Positions 29,500 to 38,471 are shown, numbered from the stretch's first letter. The stretch is DNA of 64,000 nt from Neisseria elongata subsp. elongata (GCF_900113545.1 NZ_FOPS01000002.1:62001-126000); one strand, 5' to 3'. Made by a program: numbers and translations. Notes: generated by a model from the sequence alone, not told the origin.

Positions 29500-30219
29500 C
29501 TAAAAATCGCCCCACAGGGTTTGCATCGCGGCGATGGCGGCCAGTGCGGCGGTTTCGGTGCGCAGTACGCGCCGCCCGAGGCTGACGGCTTGGAAACCTG
29601 CTTCTTGGGCGAGCCGTTCTTCCTCTTCCGTCCAGCCGCCTTCAGGCCCCACCATGAAAACGACACTGCGCGGCGGCGGCAGGCTGTTCAGACGGCAGCT
29701 CCGGTTCAGGCCCATCAGCAGTTTGGCCTCCGCATCCGGCAGGTTTTGCAGGGCACGGCGGAAGGGCAGCAGCGGGCGCACGGCAGGGACGGTGTTGCGG
29801 CCGCTTTGTTCGCAGGCGGAAATAACGATTTCCTGCCAACGGCTTACCCGTTTTTCCGCACGCTCTCCGCTCAGTTTGACTACGGAACGCGCGCTTTCGA
29901 CGGGGATGATTTCGTTTACACCCAATTCCACGCTTTTTTGCAGCGTAAAATCCATCCGTTCGCCGGAAGAAACGGCCTGTATCAGGGTAATATGCAGCGG
30001 CGATTCGTTTTCAGACGGCCGACTCGAACTGATTTCGGCCTCGGCGGTACGTTTATCCAAGCTGTTTAAAACGGCGTGATAGGAAAGGCCGTCGCCGTTG
30101 AATAAAACGATTTCTTCGCCGATACGGCAACGCAAAACGTTCAGGTGGCGCACCACATCGCCGGGTAGGGCGACGGTTTCGCCGACGTGCAGGGCGGCGG
30201 AAAGAAAGAAGCGGGGCAT
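29500..30219 (-). CDS. rsmE: 16S rRNA m3U1498 methyltransferase
   Basis: This 239-aa SPOUT-class enzyme methylates U1498 of 16S rRNA. It starts with the usual MPRFFLSAALHVGE and PUA-like domain. The knot region shows GVNEIIPVESARSVVK, QSGRNTVPAV, MVGPEGGWTEEEERLA and SLGRRVLRTETAALAAI. Length is as in E. coli (243). A TATAAT on the minus strand at 30250-30255 is a likely -10. One DUS (SSRPSENE) lies in the coding region. Confidence 0.94.
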   Translation of the reverse strand: MPRFFLSAALHVGETVALPGDVVRHLNVLRCRIGEEIVLFNGDGLSYHAVLNSLDKRTAEAEISSSRPSENESPLHITLIQAVSSGERMDFTLQKSVELGVNEIIPVESARSVVKLSGERAEKRVSRWQEIVISACEQSGRNTVPAVRPLLPFRRALQNLPDAEAKLLMGLNRSCRLNSLPPPRSVVFMVGPEGGWTEEEERLAQEAGFQAVSLGRRVLRTETAALAAIAAMQTLWGDF

Positions 30220-30288
30220 AACGGGTAAAAATAGGTTAATATTGCTGCAATTATACTATATGGCGTGCGCGTGTTTGCGGCGGCACAA

Positions 30289-30339
30289 AGGCCGTCTGAA
30301 AAGTTTTTGCCCTGCAGAAACCGGTGTTTCAGACGGCCT
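30289..30339. repeat. Inverted DUS pair between rsmE and the IMPase gene
   Basis: AGGCCGTCTGAAA and TTTCAGACGGCCT are separated by about 25 bases, just upstream of a start codon. The long loop makes it a weaker terminator candidate. Confidence 0.5.
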
Positions 30340-30360
30340 GTACAAACAAAAGGACAATGA

Positions 30361-31149
30361 GTGTTAGCACAACTGCAAAATCTGGTGCGGCATATCGCCG
30401 ATACGGAGGTGATGCCGCGCTTTCTGAGTGTGGGCGGCAGCGAAAAGCCCGACGGCAGCATTTTATCGGAGGCCGATTTGGCCGCGCAGGCCGCCTTTGC
30501 CGACGGGTTGAGGCGGATTATCGACTGCCCTATGCTGGGCGAGGAAATGAGCGAGCAGCGGCAGCGTGATTTGTGGCTGCATAATTACGAAGGATTGTGG
30601 GTGGTTGATCCCATCGACGGCACCACCAATTTTGTAAACGGCTTTCCGCATTTTGCGTTATCCGCGGCCTTTATGCGGCACGGTCGGCCGGAGCTGGCCG
30701 TGATTTACGATCCCGTAGCCCGCGAATGTTTTTCCGCGTCGTCCGGCGGCGGCGCGTATCTGAATGGTCGCAGGCTGCCGCTGGTCCGGCAGGAAAAAAA
30801 ATTGCACCGCGCCTTGGCCGGTGTGGAAATCAAATATCTGCGTTCGGGCAAACTTTCCAGCCGCATGAACACGCTGTCTCCCGTTGTCAGCATACGCAGC
30901 ATGGGCAGCAGCACTTTAGACTGGTGCTATCTTGCCGCCGGTCGGATGGATGTATATGTCCACGGCGGGCAGAAGTTATGGGATTATGCCGCTGGTGCAT
31001 TGATTTTTACCGAAGCGGGCGGCTGCCTAGCGACTTTGGAAGGCGACGATTTTTGGAGTGGGGCGCATACTTTCCAGCGTTCGGTTATTGCTGCGGTCTG
31101 TCCCGCTTTGTTTGAGCCGTGGCTGAAGTGGATACGCGAAAATCAATAA
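30361..31149 (+). CDS. Inositol monophosphatase family protein
   Basis: This 262-aa Mg-dependent phosphatase family member has the metal-site motifs GEEMSE, WVVDPIDGTTNFVNGFP and the C-terminal WDYAAGALIFTEAGG. Substrates could be inositol phosphates or related sugar or nucleotide phosphates (SuhB/CysQ relatives); the sequence alone does not decide. The start is GTG at 30361, with AGGA seven bases upstream; a nearby ATG at 30357 is out of frame. It is divergent from rsmE. Confidence 0.88.
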   Translation: MLAQLQNLVRHIADTEVMPRFLSVGGSEKPDGSILSEADLAAQAAFADGLRRIIDCPMLGEEMSEQRQRDLWLHNYEGLWVVDPIDGTTNFVNGFPHFALSAAFMRHGRPELAVIYDPVARECFSASSGGGAYLNGRRLPLVRQEKKLHRALAGVEIKYLRSGKLSSRMNTLSPVVSIRSMGSSTLDWCYLAAGRMDVYVHGGQKLWDYAAGALIFTEAGGCLATLEGDDFWSGAHTFQRSVIAAVCPALFEPWLKWIRENQ

Positions 31150-31177
31150 GGATGGATACTGTCGCAAAGAAATCTGA

Positions 31178-31206
31178 TTGCACCTCTGCGTCAAACCGCA
31201 TATAAT
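31178..31206 (+). promoter_or_regulatory. Near-consensus sigma-70 promoter of sRNA B
   Basis: TTGCAC at 31178-31183, a 17-base spacer and a perfect TATAAT at 31201-31206, with no open frame downstream until 31788. The predicted start is near 31213. Confidence 0.8.
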
Positions 31207-31212
31207 GCCCCG

Positions 31213-31317
31213 CATCGGTCGGAACAATCCCTAACCGGCCGGTGTTTTCTATGACGTTTTCCCATAATGTATTTGGCCGTTCATATCTTTTCCCTTGGAT
31301 ATGAGCGGCAATTTTTT
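31213..31317 (+). ncRNA. Candidate sRNA B (sibling of the unit upstream of gapA)
   Basis: The unit of about 105 nt has its own strong promoter, a 5' hairpin (CGGTCGG 31216-31222 with CCGGCCG 31235-31241), a single-stranded linker with GACGTTTTCCCATAATGTAT, and a 12-bp terminator stem (31276-31287 with 31298-31309, one G-T pair) followed by six T. The linker UUUUCCC could pair with GGGAAAA-type ribosome binding sites. Layout resembles paired Neisseria sRNAs such as NmsRA/NmsRB, but identity is not established. Confidence 0.65.
31276..31317 (+). terminator. Intrinsic terminator of sRNA B
   Basis: GCCGTTCATATC pairs with GATATGAGCGGC over 12 bp around a 10-base loop (TTTTCCCTTG), then AATTTTTT. 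It does not use a DUS. Confidence 0.9.
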
Positions 31318-31616
31318 ATCTGCCTTTTTACATCAGGCCGTCTGAAAACATGTTTTGCCCGTTATGGGGTAATCATCGGGACAGAATAGCCAATCCATAG
31401 ACGGCGTTTTCGGTCTGATACCGTCTTATTTGAATTTATTTCCCTTTGGTAAAATGCCGTGATGCTCATTAGGCGGGAGGCGGGATAATTGCCGTTATGT
31501 CTATGTGTCAAATCCAAAATGTCGCGGTGAAAAAGTAGATAAGCCCCACAATTCCTATTTCAATTCATCAAATGCCTATTGTTACGTCTGGCATTTTGTT
31601 CCCGTAAAAAAATTTA

Positions 31617-31630
31617 TTGATACAAATCAA
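31617..31630. promoter_or_regulatory. FNR box
   Basis: TTGAT-ACAA-ATCAA is a perfect match to the FNR consensus TTGATnnnnATCAA. A -10 candidate CATAAT at 31656-31661 puts the box centre about 43 bases before the predicted start, close to the class II activating position. A second TATAAT is at 31704-31709. Confidence 0.7.
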
Positions 31631-31787
31631 TCAGGTAAATAAAAACCTATATAAACATAATACCGCTTAATGTTAAAAATATACCATTTATCTGGAAAAG
31701 CCTTATAATACCCCTATTGCGAAAAAAGAACGGCAGTATAGCCGATTTAAACTTTATTTAAATATATAACAAACACTTGGGGTAAAT

Positions 31788-32069
31788 ATGAAAAAATTGT
31801 TCAACTTGTTGGCAGCGGAATGGCGTGCAGCCTTTGATCCGAAAAGTATCGTGCTGAATGATTGTAATGATGTCAAAGTCCATGCGAAATCATTACAGCA
31901 TTTGAGTGAGGAAGAACGGGAAACTTTACTGGAGTTTGTAACGCAGGCCGAAATTGCGCGTCAGACGGGACGTGATACTACTGCGGGCTATGGCATTACT
32001 GTCGGTGAAGCTTTGGCGCATCAGCACATGATGCAGGATATCGAATCAATCGTGTCGTCTTCTATTTAA
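31788..32069 (+). CDS. Conserved-looking orphan, 93 aa
   Basis: This cytoplasmic, mostly helical protein begins MKKLFNLLAAEWRAAFDPKS and contains HLSEEERETLLEFVTQAEIARQTGRD. No family is recognised. TTGGGGTAAAT precedes the ATG, giving a weak GGGG ribosome site. The 470-base A/T-rich upstream region with a perfect FNR box suggests expression when oxygen is low, which is inference. A DUS-pair terminator follows the stop by about 30 bases, so it is a single-gene unit. Confidence 0.65.
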   Translation: MKKLFNLLAAEWRAAFDPKSIVLNDCNDVKVHAKSLQHLSEEERETLLEFVTQAEIARQTGRDTTAGYGITVGEALAHQHMMQDIESIVSSSI

Positions 32070-32099
32070 GCAGACACCTGAGATTGCGGAATGTTATGA

Positions 32100-32139
32100 A
32101 GGCCGTCTGAAAACCGATTTATCGGTTTTCAGACGGCCT
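32100..32139. terminator. Bidirectional DUS-pair terminator, orphan gene/dnaN
   Basis: AGGCCGTCTGAAAACCGAT pairs with ATCGGTTTTCAGACGGCCT around two bases, between convergent genes. Confidence 0.85.
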
Positions 32140-32163
32140 TTTGCTGTTTCAGATGAGGTAAGT

Positions 32164-33267
32164 TTAAATCCGCATCGGCATTACAATGTATTTGAAATTC
32201 GGATTGTTGGGAATGGTAAACAGGGTAGAGCGGTTGGCGTCGCCAAATGCAAGCTGCATGTCTTCGGCGTGTACATTCCGCAATACATCCATCAAGTAAT
32301 TGATGTTGAAGCCGACTTCCAATTCGCCGCCCTGATAGGCGATTTCCAATTCTTCGCGTGCTTCTTCTTGTTCGTTGTTGCTGCACACTACGCTGAGCAG
32401 GCCGGGTTGCAGGTGCAGGCGCGCGCCACGGAATTTTTCGTTGGCCAAAATGGCGGCACGTTCGAGTGCGCCCAATAAATGGCTGCGGTTGAGCAGGAAG
32501 ATTTTGTCGTTATCGAGCGGGATGACACGGTTGAAGTCGGGGAATTTGCCATCCACTACCTTGCTGACGATGACTGTGCCGTTGCAACGGAAACGGACTT
32601 GATTGTTCAGCAGTTCGACGCTGACTTGTTCGTTTGGCTGGTTGAGCAGTTTGAACAGTTCCAATACGGTTTTACGCGGGAGGATGACTTCGGCTTTCGG
32701 CAGGTCGGCTTCAATGGTGGCGGCAGAGTAGGCTAAGCGGTGGCCGTCGGTCGCTACCAGACGGAGCTGGTCTCCTTCGGTCTGCATCAGCAGGCCGTTC
32801 AGATAATAGCGGATGTCTTGTACGGCCATGCTGTATTGGACTTGCGACAGCATACCTTTGAGTGCTTCCTGTGTCAGAGAAAATGCCGAGCTGACTTCCT
32901 CTCCCACGCTCATCAGCGGGAAGTCTTCGGCAGGCAGGGTTTGCAGGGCGAAGCGCGATTTTCCGGCTTTCAGCGTCAGGCGGTTTTGCGCCCAATCCAA
33001 AGCAACTTGCGCTCCTTCGGGAAGCGCGCGCAGGATGTCTTGCAGTTTTTTTGCGTTGGTGGTGATACGGAAATCGCCCGTTTCGCTTTTCGGGCCGTCG
33101 GTGTTGATTTGAATTTCCAAGTCGGTGGCCAAGATGTTGGTTTGACCGTGTGTACTTTCGAGCAGGACGTTGGATAGGATAGGGAGTGTGTGGCGGCGTT
33201 CGACGATGCCGGTCACAGCCTGCAAAGGTTTGAGCAGGGCATCGCGGTCTGCTTGCAAAATCAGCAT
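32164..33267 (-). CDS. dnaN: DNA polymerase III sliding clamp (beta)
   Basis: This 367-aa protein dimerises into the ring that tethers DNA polymerase III. It starts MLILQADRDALLKPLQAVTGIVERRHTLPILSN-like, with the family's three repeated domains, and ends with the conserved YIVMPMRI. Length is as in E. coli (366). It lies 19 bases behind dnaA on the same strand, the usual dnaA-dnaN operon. The next gene on the far side is convergent, so no recF follows here. Confidence 0.96.
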   Translation of the reverse strand: MLILQADRDALLKPLQAVTGIVERRHTLPILSNVLLESTHGQTNILATDLEIQINTDGPKSETGDFRITTNAKKLQDILRALPEGAQVALDWAQNRLTLKAGKSRFALQTLPAEDFPLMSVGEEVSSAFSLTQEALKGMLSQVQYSMAVQDIRYYLNGLLMQTEGDQLRLVATDGHRLAYSAATIEADLPKAEVILPRKTVLELFKLLNQPNEQVSVELLNNQVRFRCNGTVIVSKVVDGKFPDFNRVIPLDNDKIFLLNRSHLLGALERAAILANEKFRGARLHLQPGLLSVVCSNNEQEEAREELEIAYQGGELEVGFNINYLMDVLRNVHAEDMQLAFGDANRSTLFTIPNNPNFKYIVMPMRI

Positions 33268-33286
33268 GTTATTTCCTTAAATTCGG

Positions 33287-34825
33287 TTAATTTTGAATGA
33301 GTAAAAGCAGTTTTTCATAGTCCTGTGCCACTTCGGGGTCTTCTTGCCGCAGTTTGGCTACGGCCTTGATGCCGTGCATGACGGTGGTGTGGTCTCGGCC
33401 GCCGAAGGCTTCTCCGATGGCGGGCAGACTGAGGCTGGTCAGGTCTTTTGTCAGGCTCATGGCCACTTGGCGCGGTCGCGCGATATTGCGGGTACGTTTT
33501 TTGCCCAGCAACTCGCTGATTTTGACCCGGTAGTGTTTGGCTACCGCATCGAGGATGAGTTCGGCGGTAATGACTTTGTAGGCACTGGCGACAATATCCT
33601 GCAATGCTTCGGTAGCCAAGTCGATGTCGATTGGTTTTTTTTGGAAGCGGCTGCTGGCTTCGACCCGTTTGAACGCGCCTTCCAGTTCGCGTACGTTGGA
33701 GCGGATGTGTTTGGCGATGAAAAAAGCGGCATCTTCGCGCAAGGTTACGCCGGCGGATTCGGCTTTTTTCTGCAAAATGGCAACGCGCATTTCAAATTCG
33801 GGCGGTTCGAGTTCGAGGGTCAGACCCCAGGAAAACCGCGATTTCAGACGGTCGTCCATGTCTTCGATTTTGGCGGGAAGTACGTCGCAGGTTAGGATGA
33901 GTTGTTTTTTCTCGGTATGGAAGTGGTTGTACAGATAGAAGAATTCTTCCATTGTACGGTCTTTTCCTTTGATGAATTGGATGTCGTCGATAATCAGCAG
34001 GTCGTATTGTTTGTATTGCTGTTTGAAAGTGTCGTAATTGTTGGTGCGAAATGCGTTCATCAGGCCGCGTATGTATTCGTCGGCATGCATATAGCGTACT
34101 TTGGCTTTCGGGTTGTGCTGAAGCAGGTCGTTGCCGATGGCCTGTACCAAATGTGTTTTACCCAAGCCGGTGCTGCCGTAGAGGAAAAACGGGTTGTAAC
34201 GGTCTCCCGGATTTTCTGCAATGGATTTGGCGGCGGCGGCGGCCATGCGGTTGCCTTTGCCTTCCACTAGGGTGGCAAAAGTGTAGTCGGGAGACAGGTT
34301 GGTATGGGCATAATGCGCATCACGCTGTTCTTCAGTGCGGCCCGGGGTGGTTTTTGCTGCCTCGGGTTTGTGTTCCTGCTGCTCTTCCGCCGATTTTGCA
34401 GGCAGGTTTTTCAAGCGTTCGGCCAGAATGTCTTGCGCGCTTTGTTTTGGTTTTGCAGGTGATTTGGCCGGTTTCGCCATCGCTGCGGTAGAGCTTTCAG
34501 ACGGCCTTTCCGGTGCGGATGTTGTTTCCTGCACTGTGTCGGTATTCTCGTCCGGAGTCATCGGATAGCTGATGCCGCGGCCCGCTTTAAATTGCAGTGC
34601 GGGCTGTTCCGGAGCCAGTTCTTTGAGGACGGTTTCGAATTTAGCGGCGAATTGGTTTTGCAGCATGTTGCTGGCAAACTGGTTTTTGCCATACACCACC
34701 CATACATCGTTTTCCTCGCCCACGGTCAGCGGTGCAATCCAAGTATCAAACTGTTGCGGTGTCAGCATCTGATGCAGGCGGCGAAGGCAAAGCGGCCAAA
34801 ATTCGGCAAGCGTCAAGGTGTTCAT
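33287..34825 (-). CDS. dnaA: Chromosomal replication initiator DnaA
   Basis: This 512-aa AAA+ protein binds and melts the replication origin. Domain I (about 1-85) is followed by a long low-complexity linker. The ATPase domain has Walker A GSTGLGKTHLVQAIG and Walker B LLIIDDIQFIKGKD, and domain IV contains the DnaA-box signature GRDHTTVMHGIKAV. The start at 34825 (MNTLTLAEFW) is chosen over an extension to 34846. Linker residues near RPSESS are encoded by a DUS. It is divergent from rpmH. Confidence 0.97.
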   Translation of the reverse strand: MNTLTLAEFWPLCLRRLHQMLTPQQFDTWIAPLTVGEENDVWVVYGKNQFASNMLQNQFAAKFETVLKELAPEQPALQFKAGRGISYPMTPDENTDTVQETTSAPERPSESSTAAMAKPAKSPAKPKQSAQDILAERLKNLPAKSAEEQQEHKPEAAKTTPGRTEEQRDAHYAHTNLSPDYTFATLVEGKGNRMAAAAAKSIAENPGDRYNPFFLYGSTGLGKTHLVQAIGNDLLQHNPKAKVRYMHADEYIRGLMNAFRTNNYDTFKQQYKQYDLLIIDDIQFIKGKDRTMEEFFYLYNHFHTEKKQLILTCDVLPAKIEDMDDRLKSRFSWGLTLELEPPEFEMRVAILQKKAESAGVTLREDAAFFIAKHIRSNVRELEGAFKRVEASSRFQKKPIDIDLATEALQDIVASAYKVITAELILDAVAKHYRVKISELLGKKRTRNIARPRQVAMSLTKDLTSLSLPAIGEAFGGRDHTTVMHGIKAVAKLRQEDPEVAQDYEKLLLLIQN

Positions 34826-34983
34826 AGGGAATCGTCGGAAAATCATTCAGATAGGCCGTGAGAAGAAGGTTCGGCCAAAGATTGCGGGATTATACAGAAA
34901 ATCTATTATGCCCGCCATGTGCTGCCGATGGGGCCGAAACCCGTACCTCAAACGGGATATTCTGTTTAATTTCCTTATATTGA

Positions 34984-35012
34984 TTGACAAAAACAAGAAT
35001 TTAGGTTGTAAT
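34984..35012 (+). promoter_or_regulatory. Strong promoter of the rpmH operon
   Basis: A perfect TTGACA (34984-34989), a 17-base spacer and TGTAAT (35007-35012) lie 38 bases before the rpmH start. Confidence 0.8.
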
Positions 35013-35050
35013 CTGCCGTTTTCAATTTCATACCGATTTTTAGGAATATC

Positions 35051-35185
35051 ATGAAACGCACTTATCAACCTTCCGTAACCAAACGCAAACGCACCCACGG
35101 CTTTTTGGTACGCTCCAAAACTCGCGGCGGCCGTGCCGTATTGGCCGCGCGCCGTGCCAAAGGCCGTAAGCGTTTGGCCGTTTAA
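35051..35185 (+). CDS. rpmH: 50S ribosomal protein L34
   Basis: This 44-aa, strongly basic protein starts [19 protein letters not shown] and ends GRKRLAV, the invariant form of L34. It is the first gene of the rpmH-rnpA-yidD-yidC cluster, headed by a near-perfect promoter. AGGAATATC precedes the ATG. It is too short for most gene callers but unambiguous. Confidence 0.97.
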   Translation: MKRTYQPSVTKRKRTHGFLVRSKTRGGRAVLAARRAKGRKRLAV

Positions 35186-35197
35186 TCCGAAGCCGTT

Positions 35198-35536
35198 TTG
35201 GAAAGCTTCGGCAGGCAGTACCGCTTATTGAAAACGGAAGAATTTTCTTCCGTTTTTGCTTTAAGAAAGCAATATAACTGCGCGTTACTGCAAATCTCTT
35301 ATTCCGATGCCAATCCCACCGGGCATGCGCGGCTTGGTTTGGTGGTCGGTAAAAAAACCGCCAAACGTGCCCATGACCGCAATTATATGAAACGTGTGTT
35401 GCGCGACTGGTTTCGACGGCATAAGGCGCAGTTGCCGCCTCGGGATTTTGTAATACGGGTCCGCCGCCCCTTCGGGCGCGACGGTGCGGACGAAATACGG
35501 GTGCAGCTCCAGCGGCTGCTGTTGCAGAAATCATGA
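35198..35536 (+). CDS. rnpA: Ribonuclease P protein component
   Basis: This 112-aa basic protein is the protein cofactor of RNase P; its RNA partner rnpB is also in this window at 50.8 kb. It shows [18 protein letters not shown], then the RNR-like signature region [22 protein letters not shown]. The only available start is TTG at 35198, 12 bases after the rpmH stop, giving [11 protein letters not shown], in line with other Neisseria RnpA. It overlaps yidD by four bases. Confidence 0.93.
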   Translation: MESFGRQYRLLKTEEFSSVFALRKQYNCALLQISYSDANPTGHARLGLVVGKKTAKRAHDRNYMKRVLRDWFRRHKAQLPPRDFVIRVRRPFGRDGADEIRVQLQRLLLQKS

Positions 35537-35745
35537 TTGCCAAGTTGTTGCAATGGCTGATCAAGTTTTACCAATACTGCATCAGCCCGATGATTCCGCC
35601 ACGATGTCGCTATACTCCGACCTGTTCGCAATATGCGTTGGAAGCCGTACGCAAATATGGCGCATTCAAGGGGGGCTGGCTGGCAGTCAAACGAATTGCC
35701 CGCTGCCATCCTTGGGGCGGGCACGGGCATGATCCGGTGCCTTAA
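35533..35745 (+). CDS. yidD: Membrane protein insertion efficiency factor YidD
   Basis: This 70-aa protein has the whole DUF37/YidD pattern: [29 protein letters not shown], then [24 protein letters not shown], with three conserved cysteines. It assists YidC-dependent insertion of inner membrane proteins. It overlaps rnpA by ATGA and precedes yidC, from which it is separated by 226 bases of spacer that hold no supported gene. Confidence 0.95.
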   Translation: MIAKLLQWLIKFYQYCISPMIPPRCRYTPTCSQYALEAVRKYGAFKGGWLAVKRIARCHPWGGHGHDPVP

Positions 35746-35971
35746 ACCGATTCCCGTATCGGATTCGGCCTGCTTCCCGTCATGTTTCAGCCGTACAATG
35801 CAGGCAGGAGGGGAAGAGTGCGGCAGAGTTGGATATTTTGTCCGCATGTTTAAATGCAGTACGCGTTTGCGCGCGGAGTGCAAGAGATTTTAAATACCGG
35901 TGCGCTGTAAAACAGCCGCCTAAATTTTCAGACGGTCTCTCCTTCCGTCTGACGACATACAGGAAAAACCG

Positions 35972-37615
35972 ATGGACATCAAAAGAATGACCGTGTTTTT
36001 TGCTGTTTCCCTGCTGATACTGCTGGGATGGGAAAAAATATTCCCAACCCCGCAGCCCGCGGTTTCAGCCGTGCAGCAAGCCGGACAGCAACAAGCAACC
36101 CCGACTATTCCGGCCGAAACCGGTTTGAGTCCGGCTGTTCCGATTACGGTCAGCACGGATACCGTCAATGCAGTTATTGATGAAAAAAGCGGTGATTTGC
36201 GCAGCCTGACCTTGCTGAAATACGATTCGGCAGAAGATCAGAGCAAACCTTTCACACTGTTTCACGATGGCAAGGACAGCATTTATGTTGCCCAATCCGA
36301 CGTGGTGGATGCGGCCGGCCGCAGCCTGACACAAGGATTGAGTTTTCAAAGTGCGCAAAAGCAATACAGCCTTGAAGGCGACAAAGTCGAAGTCCGCCTG
36401 ACCGCCAACACTGCCAACGGCATCCAGATCGACAAAATCTATACTTTTACCAAAGGCAGCTATTTGGTCGGCATCCGTTTTGACGTGACCAACCGCAGCG
36501 GCAGCCCCATCCGAACCGACGGTTCCTACCGCATCGTCCGCGACGGCAAAGCGCCGGAAGGCCAAGGCTATTTCATGGCCAACTACACGGGGCCGGTGTT
36601 GTACACCCCGCAGGGCGAATTCCAAAAAGTCTCATTCGGCGATTTGGATGACGACTTCAAAGAAGGGCGCGAGCAGGCCGAATACGAGCGTAAAACGCAG
36701 TCCGGCTGGGTCGGTATGAGCCAGCACTACTTCTTCTCGTCTTGGATTCTGCAGCCGAAAGGCGGACAAAGCGTGTGTACCACCGATGCTTGCCGCATCG
36801 ACATCAAACGCCGCAGCGACAACCTTTATTCCGCCGGCGTTATCGTTCCGCAACCCGAATTGGCCAACGGCATGAAGCAGGGCTTCGGTATTTCCCTGTA
36901 CGCCGGTCCGCAAACCACTTCCGCGCTCGGCAAAATCGCCGACAATTTGGAATTGATTAAAGACTACGGCCGCGTACATTGGCCTGCAACCGGCCTCTTC
37001 TGGCTGATGGACAAACTGCACGGCTTTACCGGCAACTGGGGTTGGGCAATCGTCCTGCTGACCATTATCGTCAAAATAGTCCTCTTCCCGCTGAACAACG
37101 CCGCCTATAAATCCATGGCGAAAATGCGCGCGGTCGCACCGAAGCTCGAAGCACTGAAAAAACAATACGGCGACGACCGTATGGCGATGCAGCAGGCTAT
37201 GATGCAGATGTACCGCAGCGAAAAAATCAATCCGCTGGGCGGCTGTCTGCCGATGTTGCTGCAAATCCCGATCTTTATCGGCCTTTATTGGGCGATATTC
37301 AGTTCGGTGGAATTGCGCCAGGCTCCGTGGCTGGGTTGGATTACTGATTTGTCCCGCCATGACCCGTGGTTCATCCTGCCTGTTCTGATGACGGCGACCA
37401 TGTGGTTCCAAACCACACTGAACCCGCCGCCGACCGATCCGATGCAGGCCAAAATGATGAAGATTATGCCGTTTGTCTTCTCGTTTATGTTCTTCCTCTT
37501 CCCTGCCGGCCTGGTGCTGTACTATGTGGTGAACAATCTGCTGACCATCGCGCAGCAATGGTATGTGAACCGCAGCACCGAACAGCAACGTAAAAAAGGC
37601 GAAGTGGTGTCCTAA
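35972..37615 (+). CDS. yidC: Membrane protein insertase YidC
   Basis: This 547-aa Oxa1/YidC insertase places proteins in the inner membrane, alone or with SecYEG. An N-terminal anchor helix (residues about 7-22) is followed by the large periplasmic domain (to about 330), then the conserved five-helix core: TGNWGWAIVLLTIIVKIVLFPL, the MAKMRAVAPKLEALKKQYGDD loop, and MLLQIPIFIGLYWAIFSSVELR. It ends in the usual basic tail. It is the last gene of the rpmH cluster, with a DUS-pair terminator behind it. Confidence 0.96.
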   Translation: MDIKRMTVFFAVSLLILLGWEKIFPTPQPAVSAVQQAGQQQATPTIPAETGLSPAVPITVSTDTVNAVIDEKSGDLRSLTLLKYDSAEDQSKPFTLFHDGKDSIYVAQSDVVDAAGRSLTQGLSFQSAQKQYSLEGDKVEVRLTANTANGIQIDKIYTFTKGSYLVGIRFDVTNRSGSPIRTDGSYRIVRDGKAPEGQGYFMANYTGPVLYTPQGEFQKVSFGDLDDDFKEGREQAEYERKTQSGWVGMSQHYFFSSWILQPKGGQSVCTTDACRIDIKRRSDNLYSAGVIVPQPELANGMKQGFGISLYAGPQTTSALGKIADNLELIKDYGRVHWPATGLFWLMDKLHGFTGNWGWAIVLLTIIVKIVLFPLNNAAYKSMAKMRAVAPKLEALKKQYGDDRMAMQQAMMQMYRSEKINPLGGCLPMLLQIPIFIGLYWAIFSSVELRQAPWLGWITDLSRHDPWFILPVLMTATMWFQTTLNPPPTDPMQAKMMKIMPFVFSFMFFLFPAGLVLYYVVNNLLTIAQQWYVNRSTEQQRKKGEVVS

Positions 37616-37635
37616 TTCGGCATCTGAGTATTGAA

Positions 37636-37675
37636 AGGCCGTCTGAAAACCTGAGCAAAGGTTTTCAGACGGCCT
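37636..37675. terminator. DUS-pair terminator after yidC
   Basis: AGGCCGTCTGAAAACCT pairs with AGGTTTTCAGACGGCCT, loop GAGCAA, followed by TTTTTA. Confidence 0.85.
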
Positions 37676-37928
37676 TTTTATCAAGCGGAATAAGTGATGG
37701 TGCAGCGATTAACTTGTTTCTTCGCAGCGTGGCTTCGTTTGATGTTAAAGAGGATGGTTCTGTAAGGTATCGCCAAACGGAATGAATTTGCCTCCCTTCC
37801 CCCTTCTGCTGTTTGAGGATTTGCCGCTTTGCCTTGATTGTGCGTCATGATGACTGGGGCGGGACGGGAGGCCGTCTGAAAGCGGCGGTTTGTGTTTTCA
37901 ATGCGCTTCGGGTGTTGAGTTTGAGCAA
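37676..37928. other. Intergenic region after the yidC terminator
   Basis: No gene or other structure is seen apart from one single DUS near 37869-37880. Confidence 0.45.
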
Positions 37929-38471
37929 TCAGAAACTTTCATGTTGGTTTGTGCCGGTCAAAGCCGTATCGCTGCCGTCGCCATGCGCGGCAAGCTGCCC
38001 GCGTTTCGCCAAACGGTACCAGCCGAAGAGGCGGTAGAGGCAGAATAGGGCGATGAAGGGCTGGCAGGCGGCGACCAGCAGATAACGCGGGTTGTCGAAC
38101 GATATGGCCGCTTCACCGCCGGCCAGCCGCAGCAGGGCCCAGCCCCACTGCCACACTGAAGCAAGGGAAAAGGCCAGTACGGCCAAGAGGCCGAGTGTGG
38201 CGAATACGCCGACGGGCATGGCTTTGCCGCGAGCCACGGAGCGGTCGAGCCTCAGCAGCATCAGCAGGCCGAACCCGATGCACAATACCATGCCGCCGTT
38301 GGCGACGACTTGGAGGCCGGAAAAAACAATGTCGGGCGATACGGGCAGGCCGTCTGCGGGCAGTGCTTTTTTCTGCCCCGAAGCGACGCTTTGCATCACG
38401 TTCAGTACGAAGGTGTAAATCATGTCGGCCAGTACAATCCATACCGGCAGTAAAAAAGGGAAACGCATCAT
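37929..38471 (-). CDS. Predicted four-helix inner membrane protein
   Basis: The 180-aa protein has four hydrophobic segments at about residues 5-28, 48-71, 88-112 and 132-150, with a short basic motif LDRSVARGKAMP between helices two and three. The overall pattern is reminiscent of DUF2975 membrane proteins, but the match is only by eye. The function is unknown. ATG at 38471 (the second of MM gives 38468). It is divergent from the ArnT-like gene. Confidence 0.65.
   Translation of the reverse strand: MMRFPFLLPVWIVLADMIYTFVLNVMQSVASGQKKALPADGLPVSPDIVFSGLQVVANGGMVLCIGFGLLMLLRLDRSVARGKAMPVGVFATLGLLAVLAFSLASVWQWGWALLRLAGGEAAISFDNPRYLLVAACQPFIALFCLYRLFGWYRLAKRGQLAAHGDGSDTALTGTNQHESF

Noticed and set aside
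34826-35050. Possible replication origin between dnaA and rpmH
   Set aside because: Only one near-match to a DnaA box (TTATACAGA near 34890) is seen and no cluster of boxes or A/T-rich 13-mers; the gene cluster alone does not prove an origin here.
35746-35971. A short frame (MFKCSTRLRAECKRF) between yidD and yidC
   Set aside because: Only 15 codons, no clear ribosome site; not supported as a gene.
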